From the NCBI RefSeq assembly GCF_003814875.1, contig NZ_RKQF01000001.1:8742001-8806000 (forward strand): DNA of 64,000 nucleotides. Direction: 5' to 3'. This DNA comes from Streptomyces sp. Ag109_O5-1 (GTDB taxonomy: Bacteria; Actinomycetota; Actinomycetes; Streptomycetales; Streptomycetaceae). Shown here in pieces: positions 1-8,107 of this stretch. A model generated the notes under the pieces. The model made no database searches and was not told where the DNA came from. It was given only the letters and a program-made list of their open reading frames with translations. Position 1 is the stretch's first letter. Each line of letters opens with the position of its first letter. The position numbers and the translations under genes are program-made.

Positions 1-689
1 AGTTCCGCCTCCGTGGGGAGGTAGGCGCGTTCGATGATCGGGAGCTGGCGGGGGTGGATCGCGGCACGGCCCAGGAAGCCCAGGGCGCGGCCGTGCGCGC
101 AGGACGCGGCCAGGCCCTTGAGGTCACGGGTGTCGGGGTGGACCGACTGGGGCGGTGGCGCGAGGCCCGCCGCCCGCGCGGCCACCACGATCCGGGAACG
201 GGACCAGTCGAGGCCGATGTCGCCCCGTACGCCCAGGTCGGCCTGTAGGTCGGCCTCGCCGAGGGAGATGCCCCGCAGCGCGGGGTGCGCGGCGGCGATG
301 GTGTAGGCGTGCTCGATGCCGAGGGCCGACTCGAGGAGGGCGTAGAGGGGGAGAGCGGTGGTCCGGGCCGCGACGTGGTGGATGTCGGAGGGGCCGGTCA
401 CCTTGGGAAGACGCAGTCCGTCGAGGCCGGGCAGGCCGAGCAAGGCCTCCAGGTCGGCCTTGGCCCAGGGCGTGTCCAGAGCGTTGATCCGGACGTGGAC
501 CGGAACCGGCTGGGGCTGGGTGAGGAGGTCGGCGGTCGCGGCGCGGGCGCACTCCTTGCGGTCGGGGGCGACCGCGTCCTCCAGGTCGATCACCACCACG
601 TCCGCGCCGGAGGCCAGCGCCTTGGTGACGACATGCGGCCGGTCACCGGGGACGTACAGCCAGGTCAGGGGGAAGGCGTTGGCGGTCAT
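1..689 (-). CDS. HpcH/HpaI-type CoA ester lyase (citrate lyase beta-like), C-terminus cut by window edge
   Basis: About 229 residues are visible; the stop lies beyond base 1. The N-terminus has the fold's hallmarks: YVPGDRP at the start of the TIM barrel, a DLEDAV metal-site motif, and IHPRQ near the visible end. Family members cleave or form C-C bonds in CoA esters such as malyl-, methylmalyl- or citramalyl-CoA. The ATG at 689 overlaps the stop of the CoA-transferase gene (ATGA), so it is the last visible gene of the leftward operon and is translationally coupled. Its pairing with a CaiB-type transferase suggests handling of an acyl-CoA; the exact substrate is inference. Confidence 0.85.
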   Translation of the reverse strand, partial: MTANAFPLTWLYVPGDRPHVVTKALASGADVVVIDLEDAVAPDRKECARAATADLLTQPQPVPVHVRINALDTPWAKADLEALLGLPGLDGLRLPKVTGPSDIHHVAARTTALPLYALLESALGIEHAYTIAAAHPALRGISLGEADLQADLGVRGDIGLDWSRSRIVVAARAAGLAPPPQSVHPDTRDLKGLAASCAHGRALGFLGRAAIHPRQLPIIERAYLPTEAE

Positions 690-1903
690 ACGGCGCCCTC
701 CTCGCGCAGGGCCCGCTGCTGCGCCCCGGTCAGGCCCAGTTCGGTGAGGACCTCGGCCGTGTCGGCGCCGTGCGGACGGCCGGTCCAGCGGATCGCGCCG
801 GGGGTCGAAGAGAGCCGGAAGAGGACGTTCTGCATCCGCAGCGGGCCGAGCTCGGGGTCGGGGACGGTGGTGATCGTGTCCAGGGCCCGGTACTGCGGGT
901 CCTCCATCACGTCCCGTACGTCCTGGATCGGCGCCACCGCCGCCTCCGCCTTCTCGAACTCGGCCAGCACCTCGGCGCGGGTGCGGGCGGCGACCCAGGC
1001 GCCGACGGCCGCGTCGAGGACGTCGGCGTGTGCGGCCCGGTCGGCGCCGGTCGCGAACCACGGCTCGTCGATCAGCTCCGCGCGCCCGACCAGCCGCAGT
1101 ACGCGTTCCGCGATCGACTGGGCCGAGGTGGAGACGGCGACCCAGTTCCCGTCCGCCGTGCGGTAGGTGTTGCGCGGGGCGTTGTTGGTGGAGCGGTTGC
1201 CGGTGCGCTCCTGGACGTAGCCGAGCTGGTCGTACCAGGTGGGCTGCGGCCCGAGGACCGTCAGGATCGGCTCGATGATCGCCATGTCGACGACCTGCCC
1301 CGCGCCGGTACGGTCCCGGGCGGCGAGCGCGGTCATGACGGCGTACGCGGTCGCCAGGGCGGCGATGGAGTCGGCGAGCCCGAACGGCGGCAGCGTCGGA
1401 GGGGCGTCCGGCTCGCCGGTGATCGCGGCGAAACCGCTCATGGCCTCGGCGAGGGTGCCGAAGCCCGGACGGCGGGCGTAGGGCCCGAACTGGCCGAAGG
1501 CGGTGACCCGGGTCAGGATCAGCCCGGGGTTGGCGGCGGAGAGCTCCTCCCACCCCAGGTCCCACTTCTCCAGGGTGCCAGGACGGAAGTTCTCGATGAC
1601 CACGTCGGCGGTCGCGGCGAGCTTCAGCAGCGTCGCGCGGCCGCCCGGCTTGGACAGGTCGAGGGTGATGGCCCGCTTGTTGCGGCCGAGGATCTTCCAC
1701 CACAGTCCGACGCCCTGCTTGGCCGGGCCGTGGCCGCGGGAGGGATCGGGCTTGGCGGGGTGCTCGACCTTGATGACCTCGGCACCGAAGTCACCGAGCA
1801 GGGTGGCGGCGAGGGGCCCGGCGAAGAGGGTCGCGAGATCGAGGACGCGCAGACCGCCGAGGGGCTGGGGCTGTGTGGTCGTACTCATGGCTGTCGTACT
1901 CAT
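686..1903 (-). CDS. CaiB/BaiF family (class III) CoA-transferase
   Basis: A 405-residue protein of normal family length. It moves CoA between carboxylic acids through an aspartyl-CoA intermediate in the cytoplasm. Recognisable features are the N-terminal LDLATLFAGPLAATLLGDFG segment, VIKVEHP, the NKRAITLDL stretch, and LADSI around residues 176-180, where the catalytic Asp of the family would lie. The start at 1903 overlaps the ribokinase stop by ATGA; a second in-frame ATG lies five codons downstream. The downstream neighbour is an HpcH/HpaI lyase, a common partner for making then cleaving a dicarboxyl-CoA. Substrate unknown. Confidence 0.9.
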   Translation of the reverse strand: MSTTAMSTTTQPQPLGGLRVLDLATLFAGPLAATLLGDFGAEVIKVEHPAKPDPSRGHGPAKQGVGLWWKILGRNKRAITLDLSKPGGRATLLKLAATADVVIENFRPGTLEKWDLGWEELSAANPGLILTRVTAFGQFGPYARRPGFGTLAEAMSGFAAITGEPDAPPTLPPFGLADSIAALATAYAVMTALAARDRTGAGQVVDMAIIEPILTVLGPQPTWYDQLGYVQERTGNRSTNNAPRNTYRTADGNWVAVSTSAQSIAERVLRLVGRAELIDEPWFATGADRAAHADVLDAAVGAWVAARTRAEVLAEFEKAEAAVAPIQDVRDVMEDPQYRALDTITTVPDPELGPLRMQNVLFRLSSTPGAIRWTGRPHGADTAEVLTELGLTGAQQRALREEGAV

Positions 1904-2793
1904 CCGGTGTACTGGGCCTCGATCTCCGGGCGGTACGGCATCGACGTCGACGCCCCCTCCCGCTGTACGGCGAGCGCCGCCGCGGCGGCCGCCCAGGACA
2001 GGGCCTCGCGGACCGGCTTCTCCTCGGCCAGGGCGACCGCGAGGGCGCCGACGAAGGTGTCGCCCGCGCCCGTCGAGTCGACGGCGGTCACCCGGGGAGC
2101 GGGGATGACGAGTGGCTGGGCGCCGCGGGTGAGGTAGAGACTGCCGGCCGCGCCCAGGGTGACGACGACCTGCGGTACCAGGTCGAGCAGGGCGGCGGCC
2201 GCGTCACGCGGGTCGAAACGGTCGGTGAGAGCCGCGGCCTCGCGCTCGTTGGCCACCAACAGATCGATGTTGTCGAGGAGTTCGGCCGGGAGGGGGCGGG
2301 CGGGGGACGGGGTGAGGATGGTGTGCACGCCGTGCCGGCGGGCGGCCTGCGCGCCTGCCACGACCGCCGCGAGGGGGATCTCCAGCTGGAGCAGGAGCGT
2401 GTCCGCGGAGGCGATGACCCCCTCGTCGCCGGGGGAGAGGTGGTCGACGGTGCCGTTCGCGCCGGGGACCACGACGATCGCGTTGCCGCCCTCGTTGTCC
2501 ACGACGATGTGCGCGGTGCCGGAGTGGCACTCGATCGTGCGGAGCGAGTCGGTGTCCACGCCGGAGTGTTCGAGGGTCTCGCGCAGCCGGACGCCGTAGG
2601 CGTCGTGGCCGACCGCGCCGATCATCGAGACGGTGGCGCCGGCGCGGGCGGCGGCGATCGCCTGGTTGGCGCCCTTGCCGCCGGGAACCGTACGGAAATC
2701 CCGTCCCGTCACGGTCTCGCCGAGCTGCGGGGCCCGCTCGGCGTACGCGACGAGGTCCATGTTCGTGCTGCCGAGTACGGCGATATGGGTCAT
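1900..2793 (-). CDS. rbsK: Ribokinase (PfkB family)
   Basis: A 297-residue PfkB sugar kinase expected to phosphorylate D-ribose to ribose-5-phosphate. It shows the ribokinase N-terminal signature VLGSTNMDLV, the substrate-binding GGKGANQ at about residues 38-44, and the C-terminal DSTGAGDTFVGAL with the catalytic Asp near residue 245. The ATG at 2793 is chosen because the family N-terminus begins there and because it overlaps the stop of the preceding glycohydrolase (ATGA). Position directly behind four ADP-ribosylglycohydrolase-family genes suggests that it captures ribose, or a related sugar, released by them (inference). Confidence 0.9.
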   Translation of the reverse strand: MTHIAVLGSTNMDLVAYAERAPQLGETVTGRDFRTVPGGKGANQAIAAARAGATVSMIGAVGHDAYGVRLRETLEHSGVDTDSLRTIECHSGTAHIVVDNEGGNAIVVVPGANGTVDHLSPGDEGVIASADTLLLQLEIPLAAVVAGAQAARRHGVHTILTPSPARPLPAELLDNIDLLVANEREAAALTDRFDPRDAAAALLDLVPQVVVTLGAAGSLYLTRGAQPLVIPAPRVTAVDSTGAGDTFVGALAVALAEEKPVREALSWAAAAAALAVQREGASTSMPYRPEIEAQYTG

Positions 2794-4304
2794 GGGCGGG
2801 TCGCCTCCAGGTGGGTGAGGTGGGCGAGGGTGTCGAAGCCGGTGCCGTCGAAGCCCGCGACGGAGGTGGCGAGCCGGTTCTTGAGGGGCGTCGTCCAGCG
2901 GTCGGGGAGGGCGGCGGGGTCGCCGGCGAGCAGTCCGGCGACGGAACCGGCCGTCGCGCCGTTGGAGTCGGTGTCCCAGCCGCCGCTGACCGCGCGGGTG
3001 ACGGAGCCGGTGAAGTCGCCGTCCGCGTGGCTGAGGGCGGCGGCGATCAACGCGGTGTTGGGGATGACGTGCACCCAGTGGTGGGTGGGGGAGTGGGTGC
3101 GGTGGAGTTCGTCCACGACCGTCTCGAAGTCCTCGTGGGTTCCGGCGAGTCGGATCGCGTGGTCGATCGCGATGGCGAGACGGGAGCGGGGCGGGACGAC
3201 GGACCGGCCGGTGCGCAGACAGGCGTGGATGTCCTGGGTACCGGTGACAGCGGTGGCGATGACGGCCGCCGTGAACATCGCCGCGTAGACACCGTTGGCC
3301 GTGTGGGTGAGGGTGGCGTCGCGGTGGGCCTGCTCGGCCGCGGCGGCCGGATCGCCGGGGTTGGTCCAGCCGTGCACATCGGCACGGATCAGCGCGCCGA
3401 TCCATTCGCGGAAGGGGTTGCGGTGGCGGGCGGAGTACGGGGGTTCGACGCCGGAGAGGAGATTGCGGTAGGCGACGCGCTCGGCGGTGAAGGTGCGGCC
3501 CGCGGGGAGTTCGTCCAGCCAGACCTGAGCCACGTCGGTGGTGGTGAAGCCACGACCGTGGCGTTGGAGGAGGAGGACGTTGAGGAGGGGGTAGTTGAGG
3601 TCGTCGTCCTCGGGCATACCGTCGATGTTTTCGACGAGTGAGGTGGCGGCGGAGCGGCGGTTCCAGGGGTGGGCGAGCAGCAGATCGGCGGGTACGCCGT
3701 GGCCGGTGAAGTAGTGGTTCAGCGGCCAGTTGCCGGTGGCCCGGGCGAGGTCCCGGATGGCGTGCAGGGGAAGTTTCTCCACGGGTTTCCCGAGCAGACA
3801 GCCGACGGCCCGGCCGAGCCAGGCCGCTTCGTAGGCACGGGCGGGGACGCTTACCGACGCTTGCAGGGTGCTGTCGCGCCCACCCGTGCCGCCCCAGCGG
3901 CACGACTGCCCGCGACTGGAAATGGACGGCGGCTGCAGCGCCCCGTCAGGGGCGCGGGGAACCGCGCGATCAGCCCCCACGCACCCGCAGTCGCACGACG
4001 GCCCGCACTCCCCTCCCCGCTGCGCCCTCGGCCACTCCGGACACAGTGCCTTGATCTCCTCCAGACCCGTCGGCTCGTTCAACCTGCTCGGCAGATCCGC
4101 GAGTTCGTCGAGCAGGTCCTCCGCCAGCTGCCGCAGATAGCGGGATGCCCGGTCCGGCGACGCCCCGGCTCGCGCAGGAGCATCCGCACCCCCCGCCGCC
4201 CGCCACCGCGCCTCGACCGCCGCCGGCTCCCGGCCGTCCTGCCGCGCCTGGCGCAACTCGTGGCCCAGCAGATCCTCCGGCTGGACCCAGGTCAGTCGGA
4301 GCAA
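2790..4304 (-). CDS. ADP-ribosylglycohydrolase family protein (paralogue 1 of 4) with N-terminal extension
   Basis: A 504-residue member of the DraG/ARH superfamily, which hydrolyses N- or O-glycosidic bonds of ADP-ribose using two metals. The start is a TTG at 4304, supported by GGAGG six bases upstream (4311-4315 on the plus strand) and by the recognisable TWVQPEDLLGHELRQ segment just after it; it overlaps paralogue 2 by 13 bp. The catalytic domain begins near YEAAWLGRAVGCLLGKPVEK (Cys where relatives have Asp), with metal-site motifs PEDDDLNYP and GWDTDSNGA. Residues of roughly 98-148 are encoded by a dispersed Streptomyces repeat lying in frame between the N-terminal extension and the domain. 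Substrate not predictable. Confidence 0.85.
   Translation of the reverse strand: MLRLTWVQPEDLLGHELRQARQDGREPAAVEARWRAAGGADAPARAGASPDRASRYLRQLAEDLLDELADLPSRLNEPTGLEEIKALCPEWPRAQRGGECGPSCDCGCVGADRAVPRAPDGALQPPSISSRGQSCRWGGTGGRDSTLQASVSVPARAYEAAWLGRAVGCLLGKPVEKLPLHAIRDLARATGNWPLNHYFTGHGVPADLLLAHPWNRRSAATSLVENIDGMPEDDDLNYPLLNVLLLQRHGRGFTTTDVAQVWLDELPAGRTFTAERVAYRNLLSGVEPPYSARHRNPFREWIGALIRADVHGWTNPGDPAAAAEQAHRDATLTHTANGVYAAMFTAAVIATAVTGTQDIHACLRTGRSVVPPRSRLAIAIDHAIRLAGTHEDFETVVDELHRTHSPTHHWVHVIPNTALIAAALSHADGDFTGSVTRAVSGGWDTDSNGATAGSVAGLLAGDPAALPDRWTTPLKNRLATSVAGFDGTGFDTLAHLTHLEATRP
3860..4010. repeat. Dispersed Streptomyces palindromic repeat inside a coding frame
   Basis: The core AGGGGCGCGGGGAACCGCGC followed by CAGCCCCCACGCACCCGCAG (about 3948-3990) matches the copies at 18003-18067, 29065-29150 and 43974-44050 in this window. 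A second GC-rich palindromic block (3862-3925) flanks it. Here the element sits inside the first glycohydrolase gene and is read through in frame, giving a Cys/Gly/Arg-rich linker that is unlike the rest of the protein. Elsewhere in the window the family lies at or beyond gene ends. Confidence 0.75.
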
Positions 4305-5467
4305 CTCGGGCCTCCGAGGCGGGCGAAGGACTCCTCGTGGACGCGGTGGCGTTCCGCGTCGCGGGTGAAGATCTCCCTCGTCACGGCTGCGAGGACGCGC
4401 GGCGGCTCCCACAGGTCCAGCCGGCTCGCCTCCGCGACCCGTTTCGACCACTCCTCGGGTACGGCGGAGCCGAGCGCACCGGCGATCGCGCCCGCCATCG
4501 TCGCGATCGAGTCGCAGTCCCGGCCGTAGTTGACGCAGCCGAGAACGGCCCGGCGGTAGTCGCCGCCCGCCACCAGCAACATGCCCAGCGCGACCGGGAG
4601 TTCCTCGATCGAGTGGAGACGGGAGGGGCGGCGGGCGCCGAGCGAGGGGGCGCGGTAGTCGGGGCCGACCGTGTCGTATGGGGCGACCGCTTCCCGGAGC
4701 GGGCCCAGCGCCGACTCGAAGTCGGTGTGGTGCGACGCCACTTCACAGACCTGTTCGATCGCCGTCCGGGTGCCGTCCTTCGCCAGGGACAGACAGGCCG
4801 TGACGACGGAGTCCGGGGTCGCCCCCGGCGAGGCCGCCGCCGCCACCGCCGCCGCGAAGACGCCCGCCGCCTCCCTGCCGTACGACGACTGGTGGGCGCC
4901 CGCGACGTCCAGCGCCTCGGCGTACGCGGCCCGCGGATTCGCCGCGTTGACCAGGCCGACCGGCGCCATGTACATCGCCGCACCGCAGTTGACGATGTTG
5001 CCGACGCCGGCCTCCCGGGGGTCGACATGGCCGTAGTGGAGGCGGGCCGCCAGCCATTTCTCCGCGAGGAAGATCCGGTGGAGGGGGATGGTCTCCGTCT
5101 CCAGCTCCGGGATCCAGCGGGGATTGGTCATCAGGTCGGGGACCAGATGGTCGGCGATCGCGTACGCGTCCAGGTGGTCGCGGACGCGGTCGTACACCCG
5201 TACCAGCGCATGGGTCATCAAGGTGTCGTCGGTGACGTGGCCGTCGCCCTTGTGGTACGGCGCGACGGGGCGGGCGGTGCGCCAGGCGTCGCCGTTCCAG
5301 GGGCCGACGATGCCGTGGACGCGGCCGCCGTGGCGTTCGACGATCTGGTCGGGGGAGTAGCCCTCGACCGGGCCGCCGAGGGCGTCCCCGACGGCGGCCC
5401 CGACGAGCGCTCCGGTGATCCTGTCGTCGAGTGAAGCTCCGGCGCTTTCTTCTCCTTTGGGCGTCAT
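4292..5467 (-). CDS. ADP-ribosylglycohydrolase family protein (paralogue 2 of 4)
   Basis: A 391-residue ARH/DraG-fold enzyme. It keeps the full set of metal motifs: GALVGAAVGDALGGPVEG near the N-terminus, HVTDDTLMT, and YGRDCDSIATMAGAIAGALG towards the C-terminus, so it is probably catalytically competent. Start MTPKGEE at 5467 is used; an ATG at 5479 overlapping the upstream stop (ATGA) adds four residues and is equally possible. It lies between paralogues 3 and 1 in the same operon and its end overlaps the TTG start of paralogue 1. Cleavage of an ADP-ribosyl or other ribosyl bond is the family role; the actual substrate is unknown. Confidence 0.87.
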   Translation of the reverse strand: MTPKGEESAGASLDDRITGALVGAAVGDALGGPVEGYSPDQIVERHGGRVHGIVGPWNGDAWRTARPVAPYHKGDGHVTDDTLMTHALVRVYDRVRDHLDAYAIADHLVPDLMTNPRWIPELETETIPLHRIFLAEKWLAARLHYGHVDPREAGVGNIVNCGAAMYMAPVGLVNAANPRAAYAEALDVAGAHQSSYGREAAGVFAAAVAAAASPGATPDSVVTACLSLAKDGTRTAIEQVCEVASHHTDFESALGPLREAVAPYDTVGPDYRAPSLGARRPSRLHSIEELPVALGMLLVAGGDYRRAVLGCVNYGRDCDSIATMAGAIAGALGSAVPEEWSKRVAEASRLDLWEPPRVLAAVTREIFTRDAERHRVHEESFARLGGPSCSD

Positions 5468-5475
5468 GCACCGAA

Positions 5476-6594
5476 TCATCCACCTGGACGGGCCGGTTGT
5501 GTGGCTTCCAGGAGTTCGGCGAGTTCCACGAGGTCGGTACCGGTCAGGCGGGGGAGGGCGCAGCCGGAGAGGGTGCGGCAGGCGTCCCGCCAGGACGGCG
5601 GGACCGACTCGGCGCCGCCGAGGGCGCCGGTGAGCGCGCCGGCCAGGGCGGGGGCCGAGTCGGCGACCCTCGACAGACACGCGGCGGCGGGAACGGCCTC
5701 GGCGATCCGGCCGCGCGCGGCGGTGGCGAGGGCGAGGGCGACCGGGACGGTCTCGGCGGCGGCGATGCCGTAGCTGTAGACGTGGTCGACGATTTGGTGT
5801 TCGAGGAGGGGGATCAGGGCGAACGCGGTGTCCGCGGTGCCGACGAGGGTGAGGGCGTGCCGGGCGTTGCGGCCGATCTCGGTGGACTCGGGGAGTTCGG
5901 CGAGGGCCGCAGCCGCGCAGGTCTCGACCTCGGCGCCGACAAGGGCGAGGGCGAGGGCGGCGGCCATGGCGCGGGCGCCGTGCACCCCGTCGCCGTCCTG
6001 GGTGTAGCGGGCGTCGAACTCGGCGAGGTCGGCGGCGCGTTGGGGGTCGCCGGGATGGGCGACGGCAAGGGCGCAGGCGCGGACGCAGGCGGCGTCGTCG
6101 AAGTAGTGCGGGTTGTCGTGGCCGGTGGCGGGCGGGCGCAGGCCGGTGGCGAGGTTGCCGAGGCCGGCGCGGACGGAGATACGGGCGCGCAGGGGGAGTA
6201 CGGCCGACTCGACCTCCGGGGCGCGTTCCGCGGCGGCGGCGACCTCGGAGGCCACGGCGGTCCAGGTCAGGTCGATGGCCGCGCGGGTACGGAGCTCGCG
6301 GCTGAGGTCGCCGAGGAGGGTGTCGTCGCCGGCGCGCAGGACGGCCTCGGCGGCGAAGGCAGCCCATTCGGCGTCGTCGGAGGGGCCGAGGCGGAGCGGC
6401 TCGGGGGGTTGGTTGAGGGCGATGGGGACGGGGAGGGTGGTGGTCGCGTTCTGCTCGGCGAAGGTGTCGAGTTCGCGGGTGAGGCGCCGGGTCCACTCGG
6501 GCATCCGGGCGGCGCGGTGCCGGGCGGAGGGCCAGCCGGCGGCGTCCCCCGCGGCGAGCCCGAGGAGCAGGCCCTCGATACGACGCCGGGTCAC
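5476..6594 (-). CDS. Divergent ADP-ribosylglycohydrolase-like protein (paralogue 3 of 4), metal ligands mostly lost
   Basis: A 372-residue protein starting at GTG 6594, which overlaps the stop of paralogue 4 (GTGA). The N-terminus RRRIEGLLLGLAAGDAAGWP matches the family, and the all-helical, Ala-rich body is similar in size. The TDDT motif expected next is absent, and the C-terminal D-x-D-T/S motif is reduced to SRVADSAPALAGALTGALGG. It therefore probably cannot bind the two metals normally and may be inactive, structural, or act on a different chemistry. It remains an intact frame within the coupled operon, so it is not an obvious pseudogene. Confidence 0.75.
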   Translation of the reverse strand: MTRRRIEGLLLGLAAGDAAGWPSARHRAARMPEWTRRLTRELDTFAEQNATTTLPVPIALNQPPEPLRLGPSDDAEWAAFAAEAVLRAGDDTLLGDLSRELRTRAAIDLTWTAVASEVAAAAERAPEVESAVLPLRARISVRAGLGNLATGLRPPATGHDNPHYFDDAACVRACALAVAHPGDPQRAADLAEFDARYTQDGDGVHGARAMAAALALALVGAEVETCAAAALAELPESTEIGRNARHALTLVGTADTAFALIPLLEHQIVDHVYSYGIAAAETVPVALALATAARGRIAEAVPAAACLSRVADSAPALAGALTGALGGAESVPPSWRDACRTLSGCALPRLTGTDLVELAELLEATQPARPGG

Positions 6595-7865
6595 CGCTGG
6601 ACCCCGCTGCGTTCGACGCCCAGGGGACTCCGCCCCCTGGACCCCCGGACCCTCGCCCGCCCACCACCCGACTCGGCCGGGGGAAAGGCCGGCGCCGAGT
6701 GTCTTGGCTCGGTCGGCAGAGAGGTCGGCGTGGAGAGTGCCGGCTCGGTCGGCAGAGAGGTCGGCGTGGAGAGTGCCGGCTCGGTCGGCAGAGAGGTCGG
6801 CGTCGAGTGTCTTGGCTCGGTCGGCAGAGAGGTCGGCGTCGATACTTCCGGCTCGGTCCTCGCTCGCGCCGTGCTCGTCAGCCGTTCCGCCACCTCCAGC
6901 ACGTGCTGGCCCGCCATCGACGGCAGGCAGCTCCCCCGGGCCGGGCCGATCGCCGCCGCCCACTCCGCAGGGATCGCCGCCTCCCCTCGCGTCGCCCCCG
7001 CCAGCGCACCGGCCACCGCCGCCGTCGTGTCCGCGTCACGGCCCATGTTCACGGCCGTCAGCACCGCCTCCCGGAAGTCGCCGTCCGCCGCCGCGTACGC
7101 GCCGAAGGCCAGGGCCACCGCCTCCGGGGCCAGGTCGGTCCACGGATAGCCGCCGATGACGACCGCGGAGCGGACCGCCCGTTCGCCGCGGTGGGCCACC
7201 GAGACGGCCCGGCGCAGGGAGCGGGCCGTCCAGGAGTCGTCCGGGACCACCGCGAGCGCGGCCGCGACCACCGCCGTGGGGGGAGCGCCCACCATCGCCG
7301 CGGCCACCCCCGCCGCCACTGCCTGGCCGCCGTAGATGCCCTCACCCTCGTGGCTGACCGAGCCGTCGATCGCGACCAGGCGGGCCGCCTCGGCGGGGCG
7401 GCCCGCCGCGAAGACGCCGAAGGGGGCCGCCCGCATGGCCAGGCCGTCGCTCCAGGCGTGCCGGTGCTGGGCGGAGATGGGGGCTGCGAGGCCCCGCCGG
7501 AGGTTCTCCAGCGTGCCGCGTTCGCTGAAACCCGCGCCCTTGAAGGGGCCCTCGGCGCGGTCGGCGATCCACTCGTGCCAGGCCGCCTCGACATGGGCGG
7601 GGGTGAGTGCCGAGCCGTGGCGGGCGAGGAGGAGGCCGGAGAAGATCGCGTACTCCGTGTCGTCCGTGCCCGCGGGGTTGTCGGTGACGTATCCCGTGAT
7701 GCGCCCCCAGCGGGCGCGGATCTCGGAGGGCTTCATGTTCTCCGCCGGCGCCCCGAGCGCGTCTCCCACGGCCAGGCCCAGCAGCGCGCCCCGAGCCCGG
7801 TCGCGCAGTTCCGAGGCGGGCTCGTCGGGGGCGGGGACCGGCGGTGTGCAGACGATCGATGACAT
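6591..7865 (-). CDS. ADP-ribosylglycohydrolase family protein (paralogue 4 of 4) with tandem-repeat tail; first gene of operon
   Basis: A 424-residue ARH/DraG-fold protein. Metal motifs are intact: GALLGLAVGDALGAPAE, NPAGTDDTEYA and NMGRDADTTAAVAGALAGA. The start ATG at 7865 has GAGAGG seven bases upstream. The catalytic domain ends near residue 340; the tail then carries four 12-residue units of the type STPTSLPTEPxx, encoded by a 36-bp tandem repeat, followed by a Gly/Arg-rich end encoded by a GC-rich palindrome (6620-6640). The tail is absent from the other three paralogues. As first gene of the leftward operon it should be controlled from the 7866-8195 intergenic region, which contains a perfect inverted repeat. 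Confidence 0.85.
   Translation of the reverse strand: MSSIVCTPPVPAPDEPASELRDRARGALLGLAVGDALGAPAENMKPSEIRARWGRITGYVTDNPAGTDDTEYAIFSGLLLARHGSALTPAHVEAAWHEWIADRAEGPFKGAGFSERGTLENLRRGLAAPISAQHRHAWSDGLAMRAAPFGVFAAGRPAEAARLVAIDGSVSHEGEGIYGGQAVAAGVAAAMVGAPPTAVVAAALAVVPDDSWTARSLRRAVSVAHRGERAVRSAVVIGGYPWTDLAPEAVALAFGAYAAADGDFREAVLTAVNMGRDADTTAAVAGALAGATRGEAAIPAEWAAAIGPARGSCLPSMAGQHVLEVAERLTSTARARTEPEVSTPTSLPTEPRHSTPTSLPTEPALSTPTSLPTEPALSTPTSLPTEPRHSAPAFPPAESGGGRARVRGSRGRSPLGVERSGVQR
6706..6858. repeat. 36-bp tandem repeat, four copies plus partial, coding for STPTSLPTEPxx units
   Basis: Units begin at 6706, 6742, 6778 and 6814, each starting GGCTCGGTCGGCAGAGAGG, with a partial fifth from 6850 and a degraded copy just before 6706. 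The last bases of the unit vary between GTCTT-type and AGTGCC-type endings. Because the unit is a multiple of three the reading frame of paralogue 4 is kept and copy number can change without breaking the gene. No unique spacers separate the units, so it is not a CRISPR array. Confidence 0.9.
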
Positions 7866-7979
7866 GGGCTGACCTCTCCGGGAGGGGCTTCGCGCGGCGG
7901 CGCGGAACCGTTTGCGGATGTGTCCCACCAACGGCGGTTGACCGCAGCCTTGGAGGTCCTCACATCACCCGGTCGACAT

Positions 7980-7999
7980 CTGTGCGACTCATCGCACAG
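7980..7999. promoter_or_regulatory. Perfect inverted repeat, candidate operator
   Basis: CTGTGCGA, spacer CTCA, TCGCACAG: both arms match exactly. It lies 115 bp upstream of the first glycohydrolase gene and 196 bp upstream of the VIT gene. The size and symmetry suit a dimeric repressor such as a LacI, GntR or TetR family protein, but no regulator gene is adjacent. Confidence 0.55.
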
Positions 8000-8021
8000 G
8001 TGAGCGGAGAGAGGTAAAGCC

Positions 8022-8040
8022 GCAGGTTAGCCGAGCCTTT
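8022..8040 (+). promoter_or_regulatory. Weak iron-box-like sequence (DmdR/IdeR type)
   Basis: GCAGGTTAGCCGAGCCTTT agrees with the actinobacterial iron box TTAGGTTAGGCTCACCTAA at about 11-12 of 19 positions, including the AGGTTAG block. It stands 68 bp before a better match. Calling it a binding site is inference. Confidence 0.35.
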
Positions 8041-8107
8041 CCTTGCTGGCGGAAGGGAATGACGCGGCGTACCGTCAGCGTTGTCGAAAGATAGAACTTG
8101 TCCAAAC

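Noticed and set aside
6706..6858. Regular 36-bp repeats considered as a CRISPR array
   Set aside because: Units are contiguous with no unique spacers, lie in a reading frame, and no cas genes are present.
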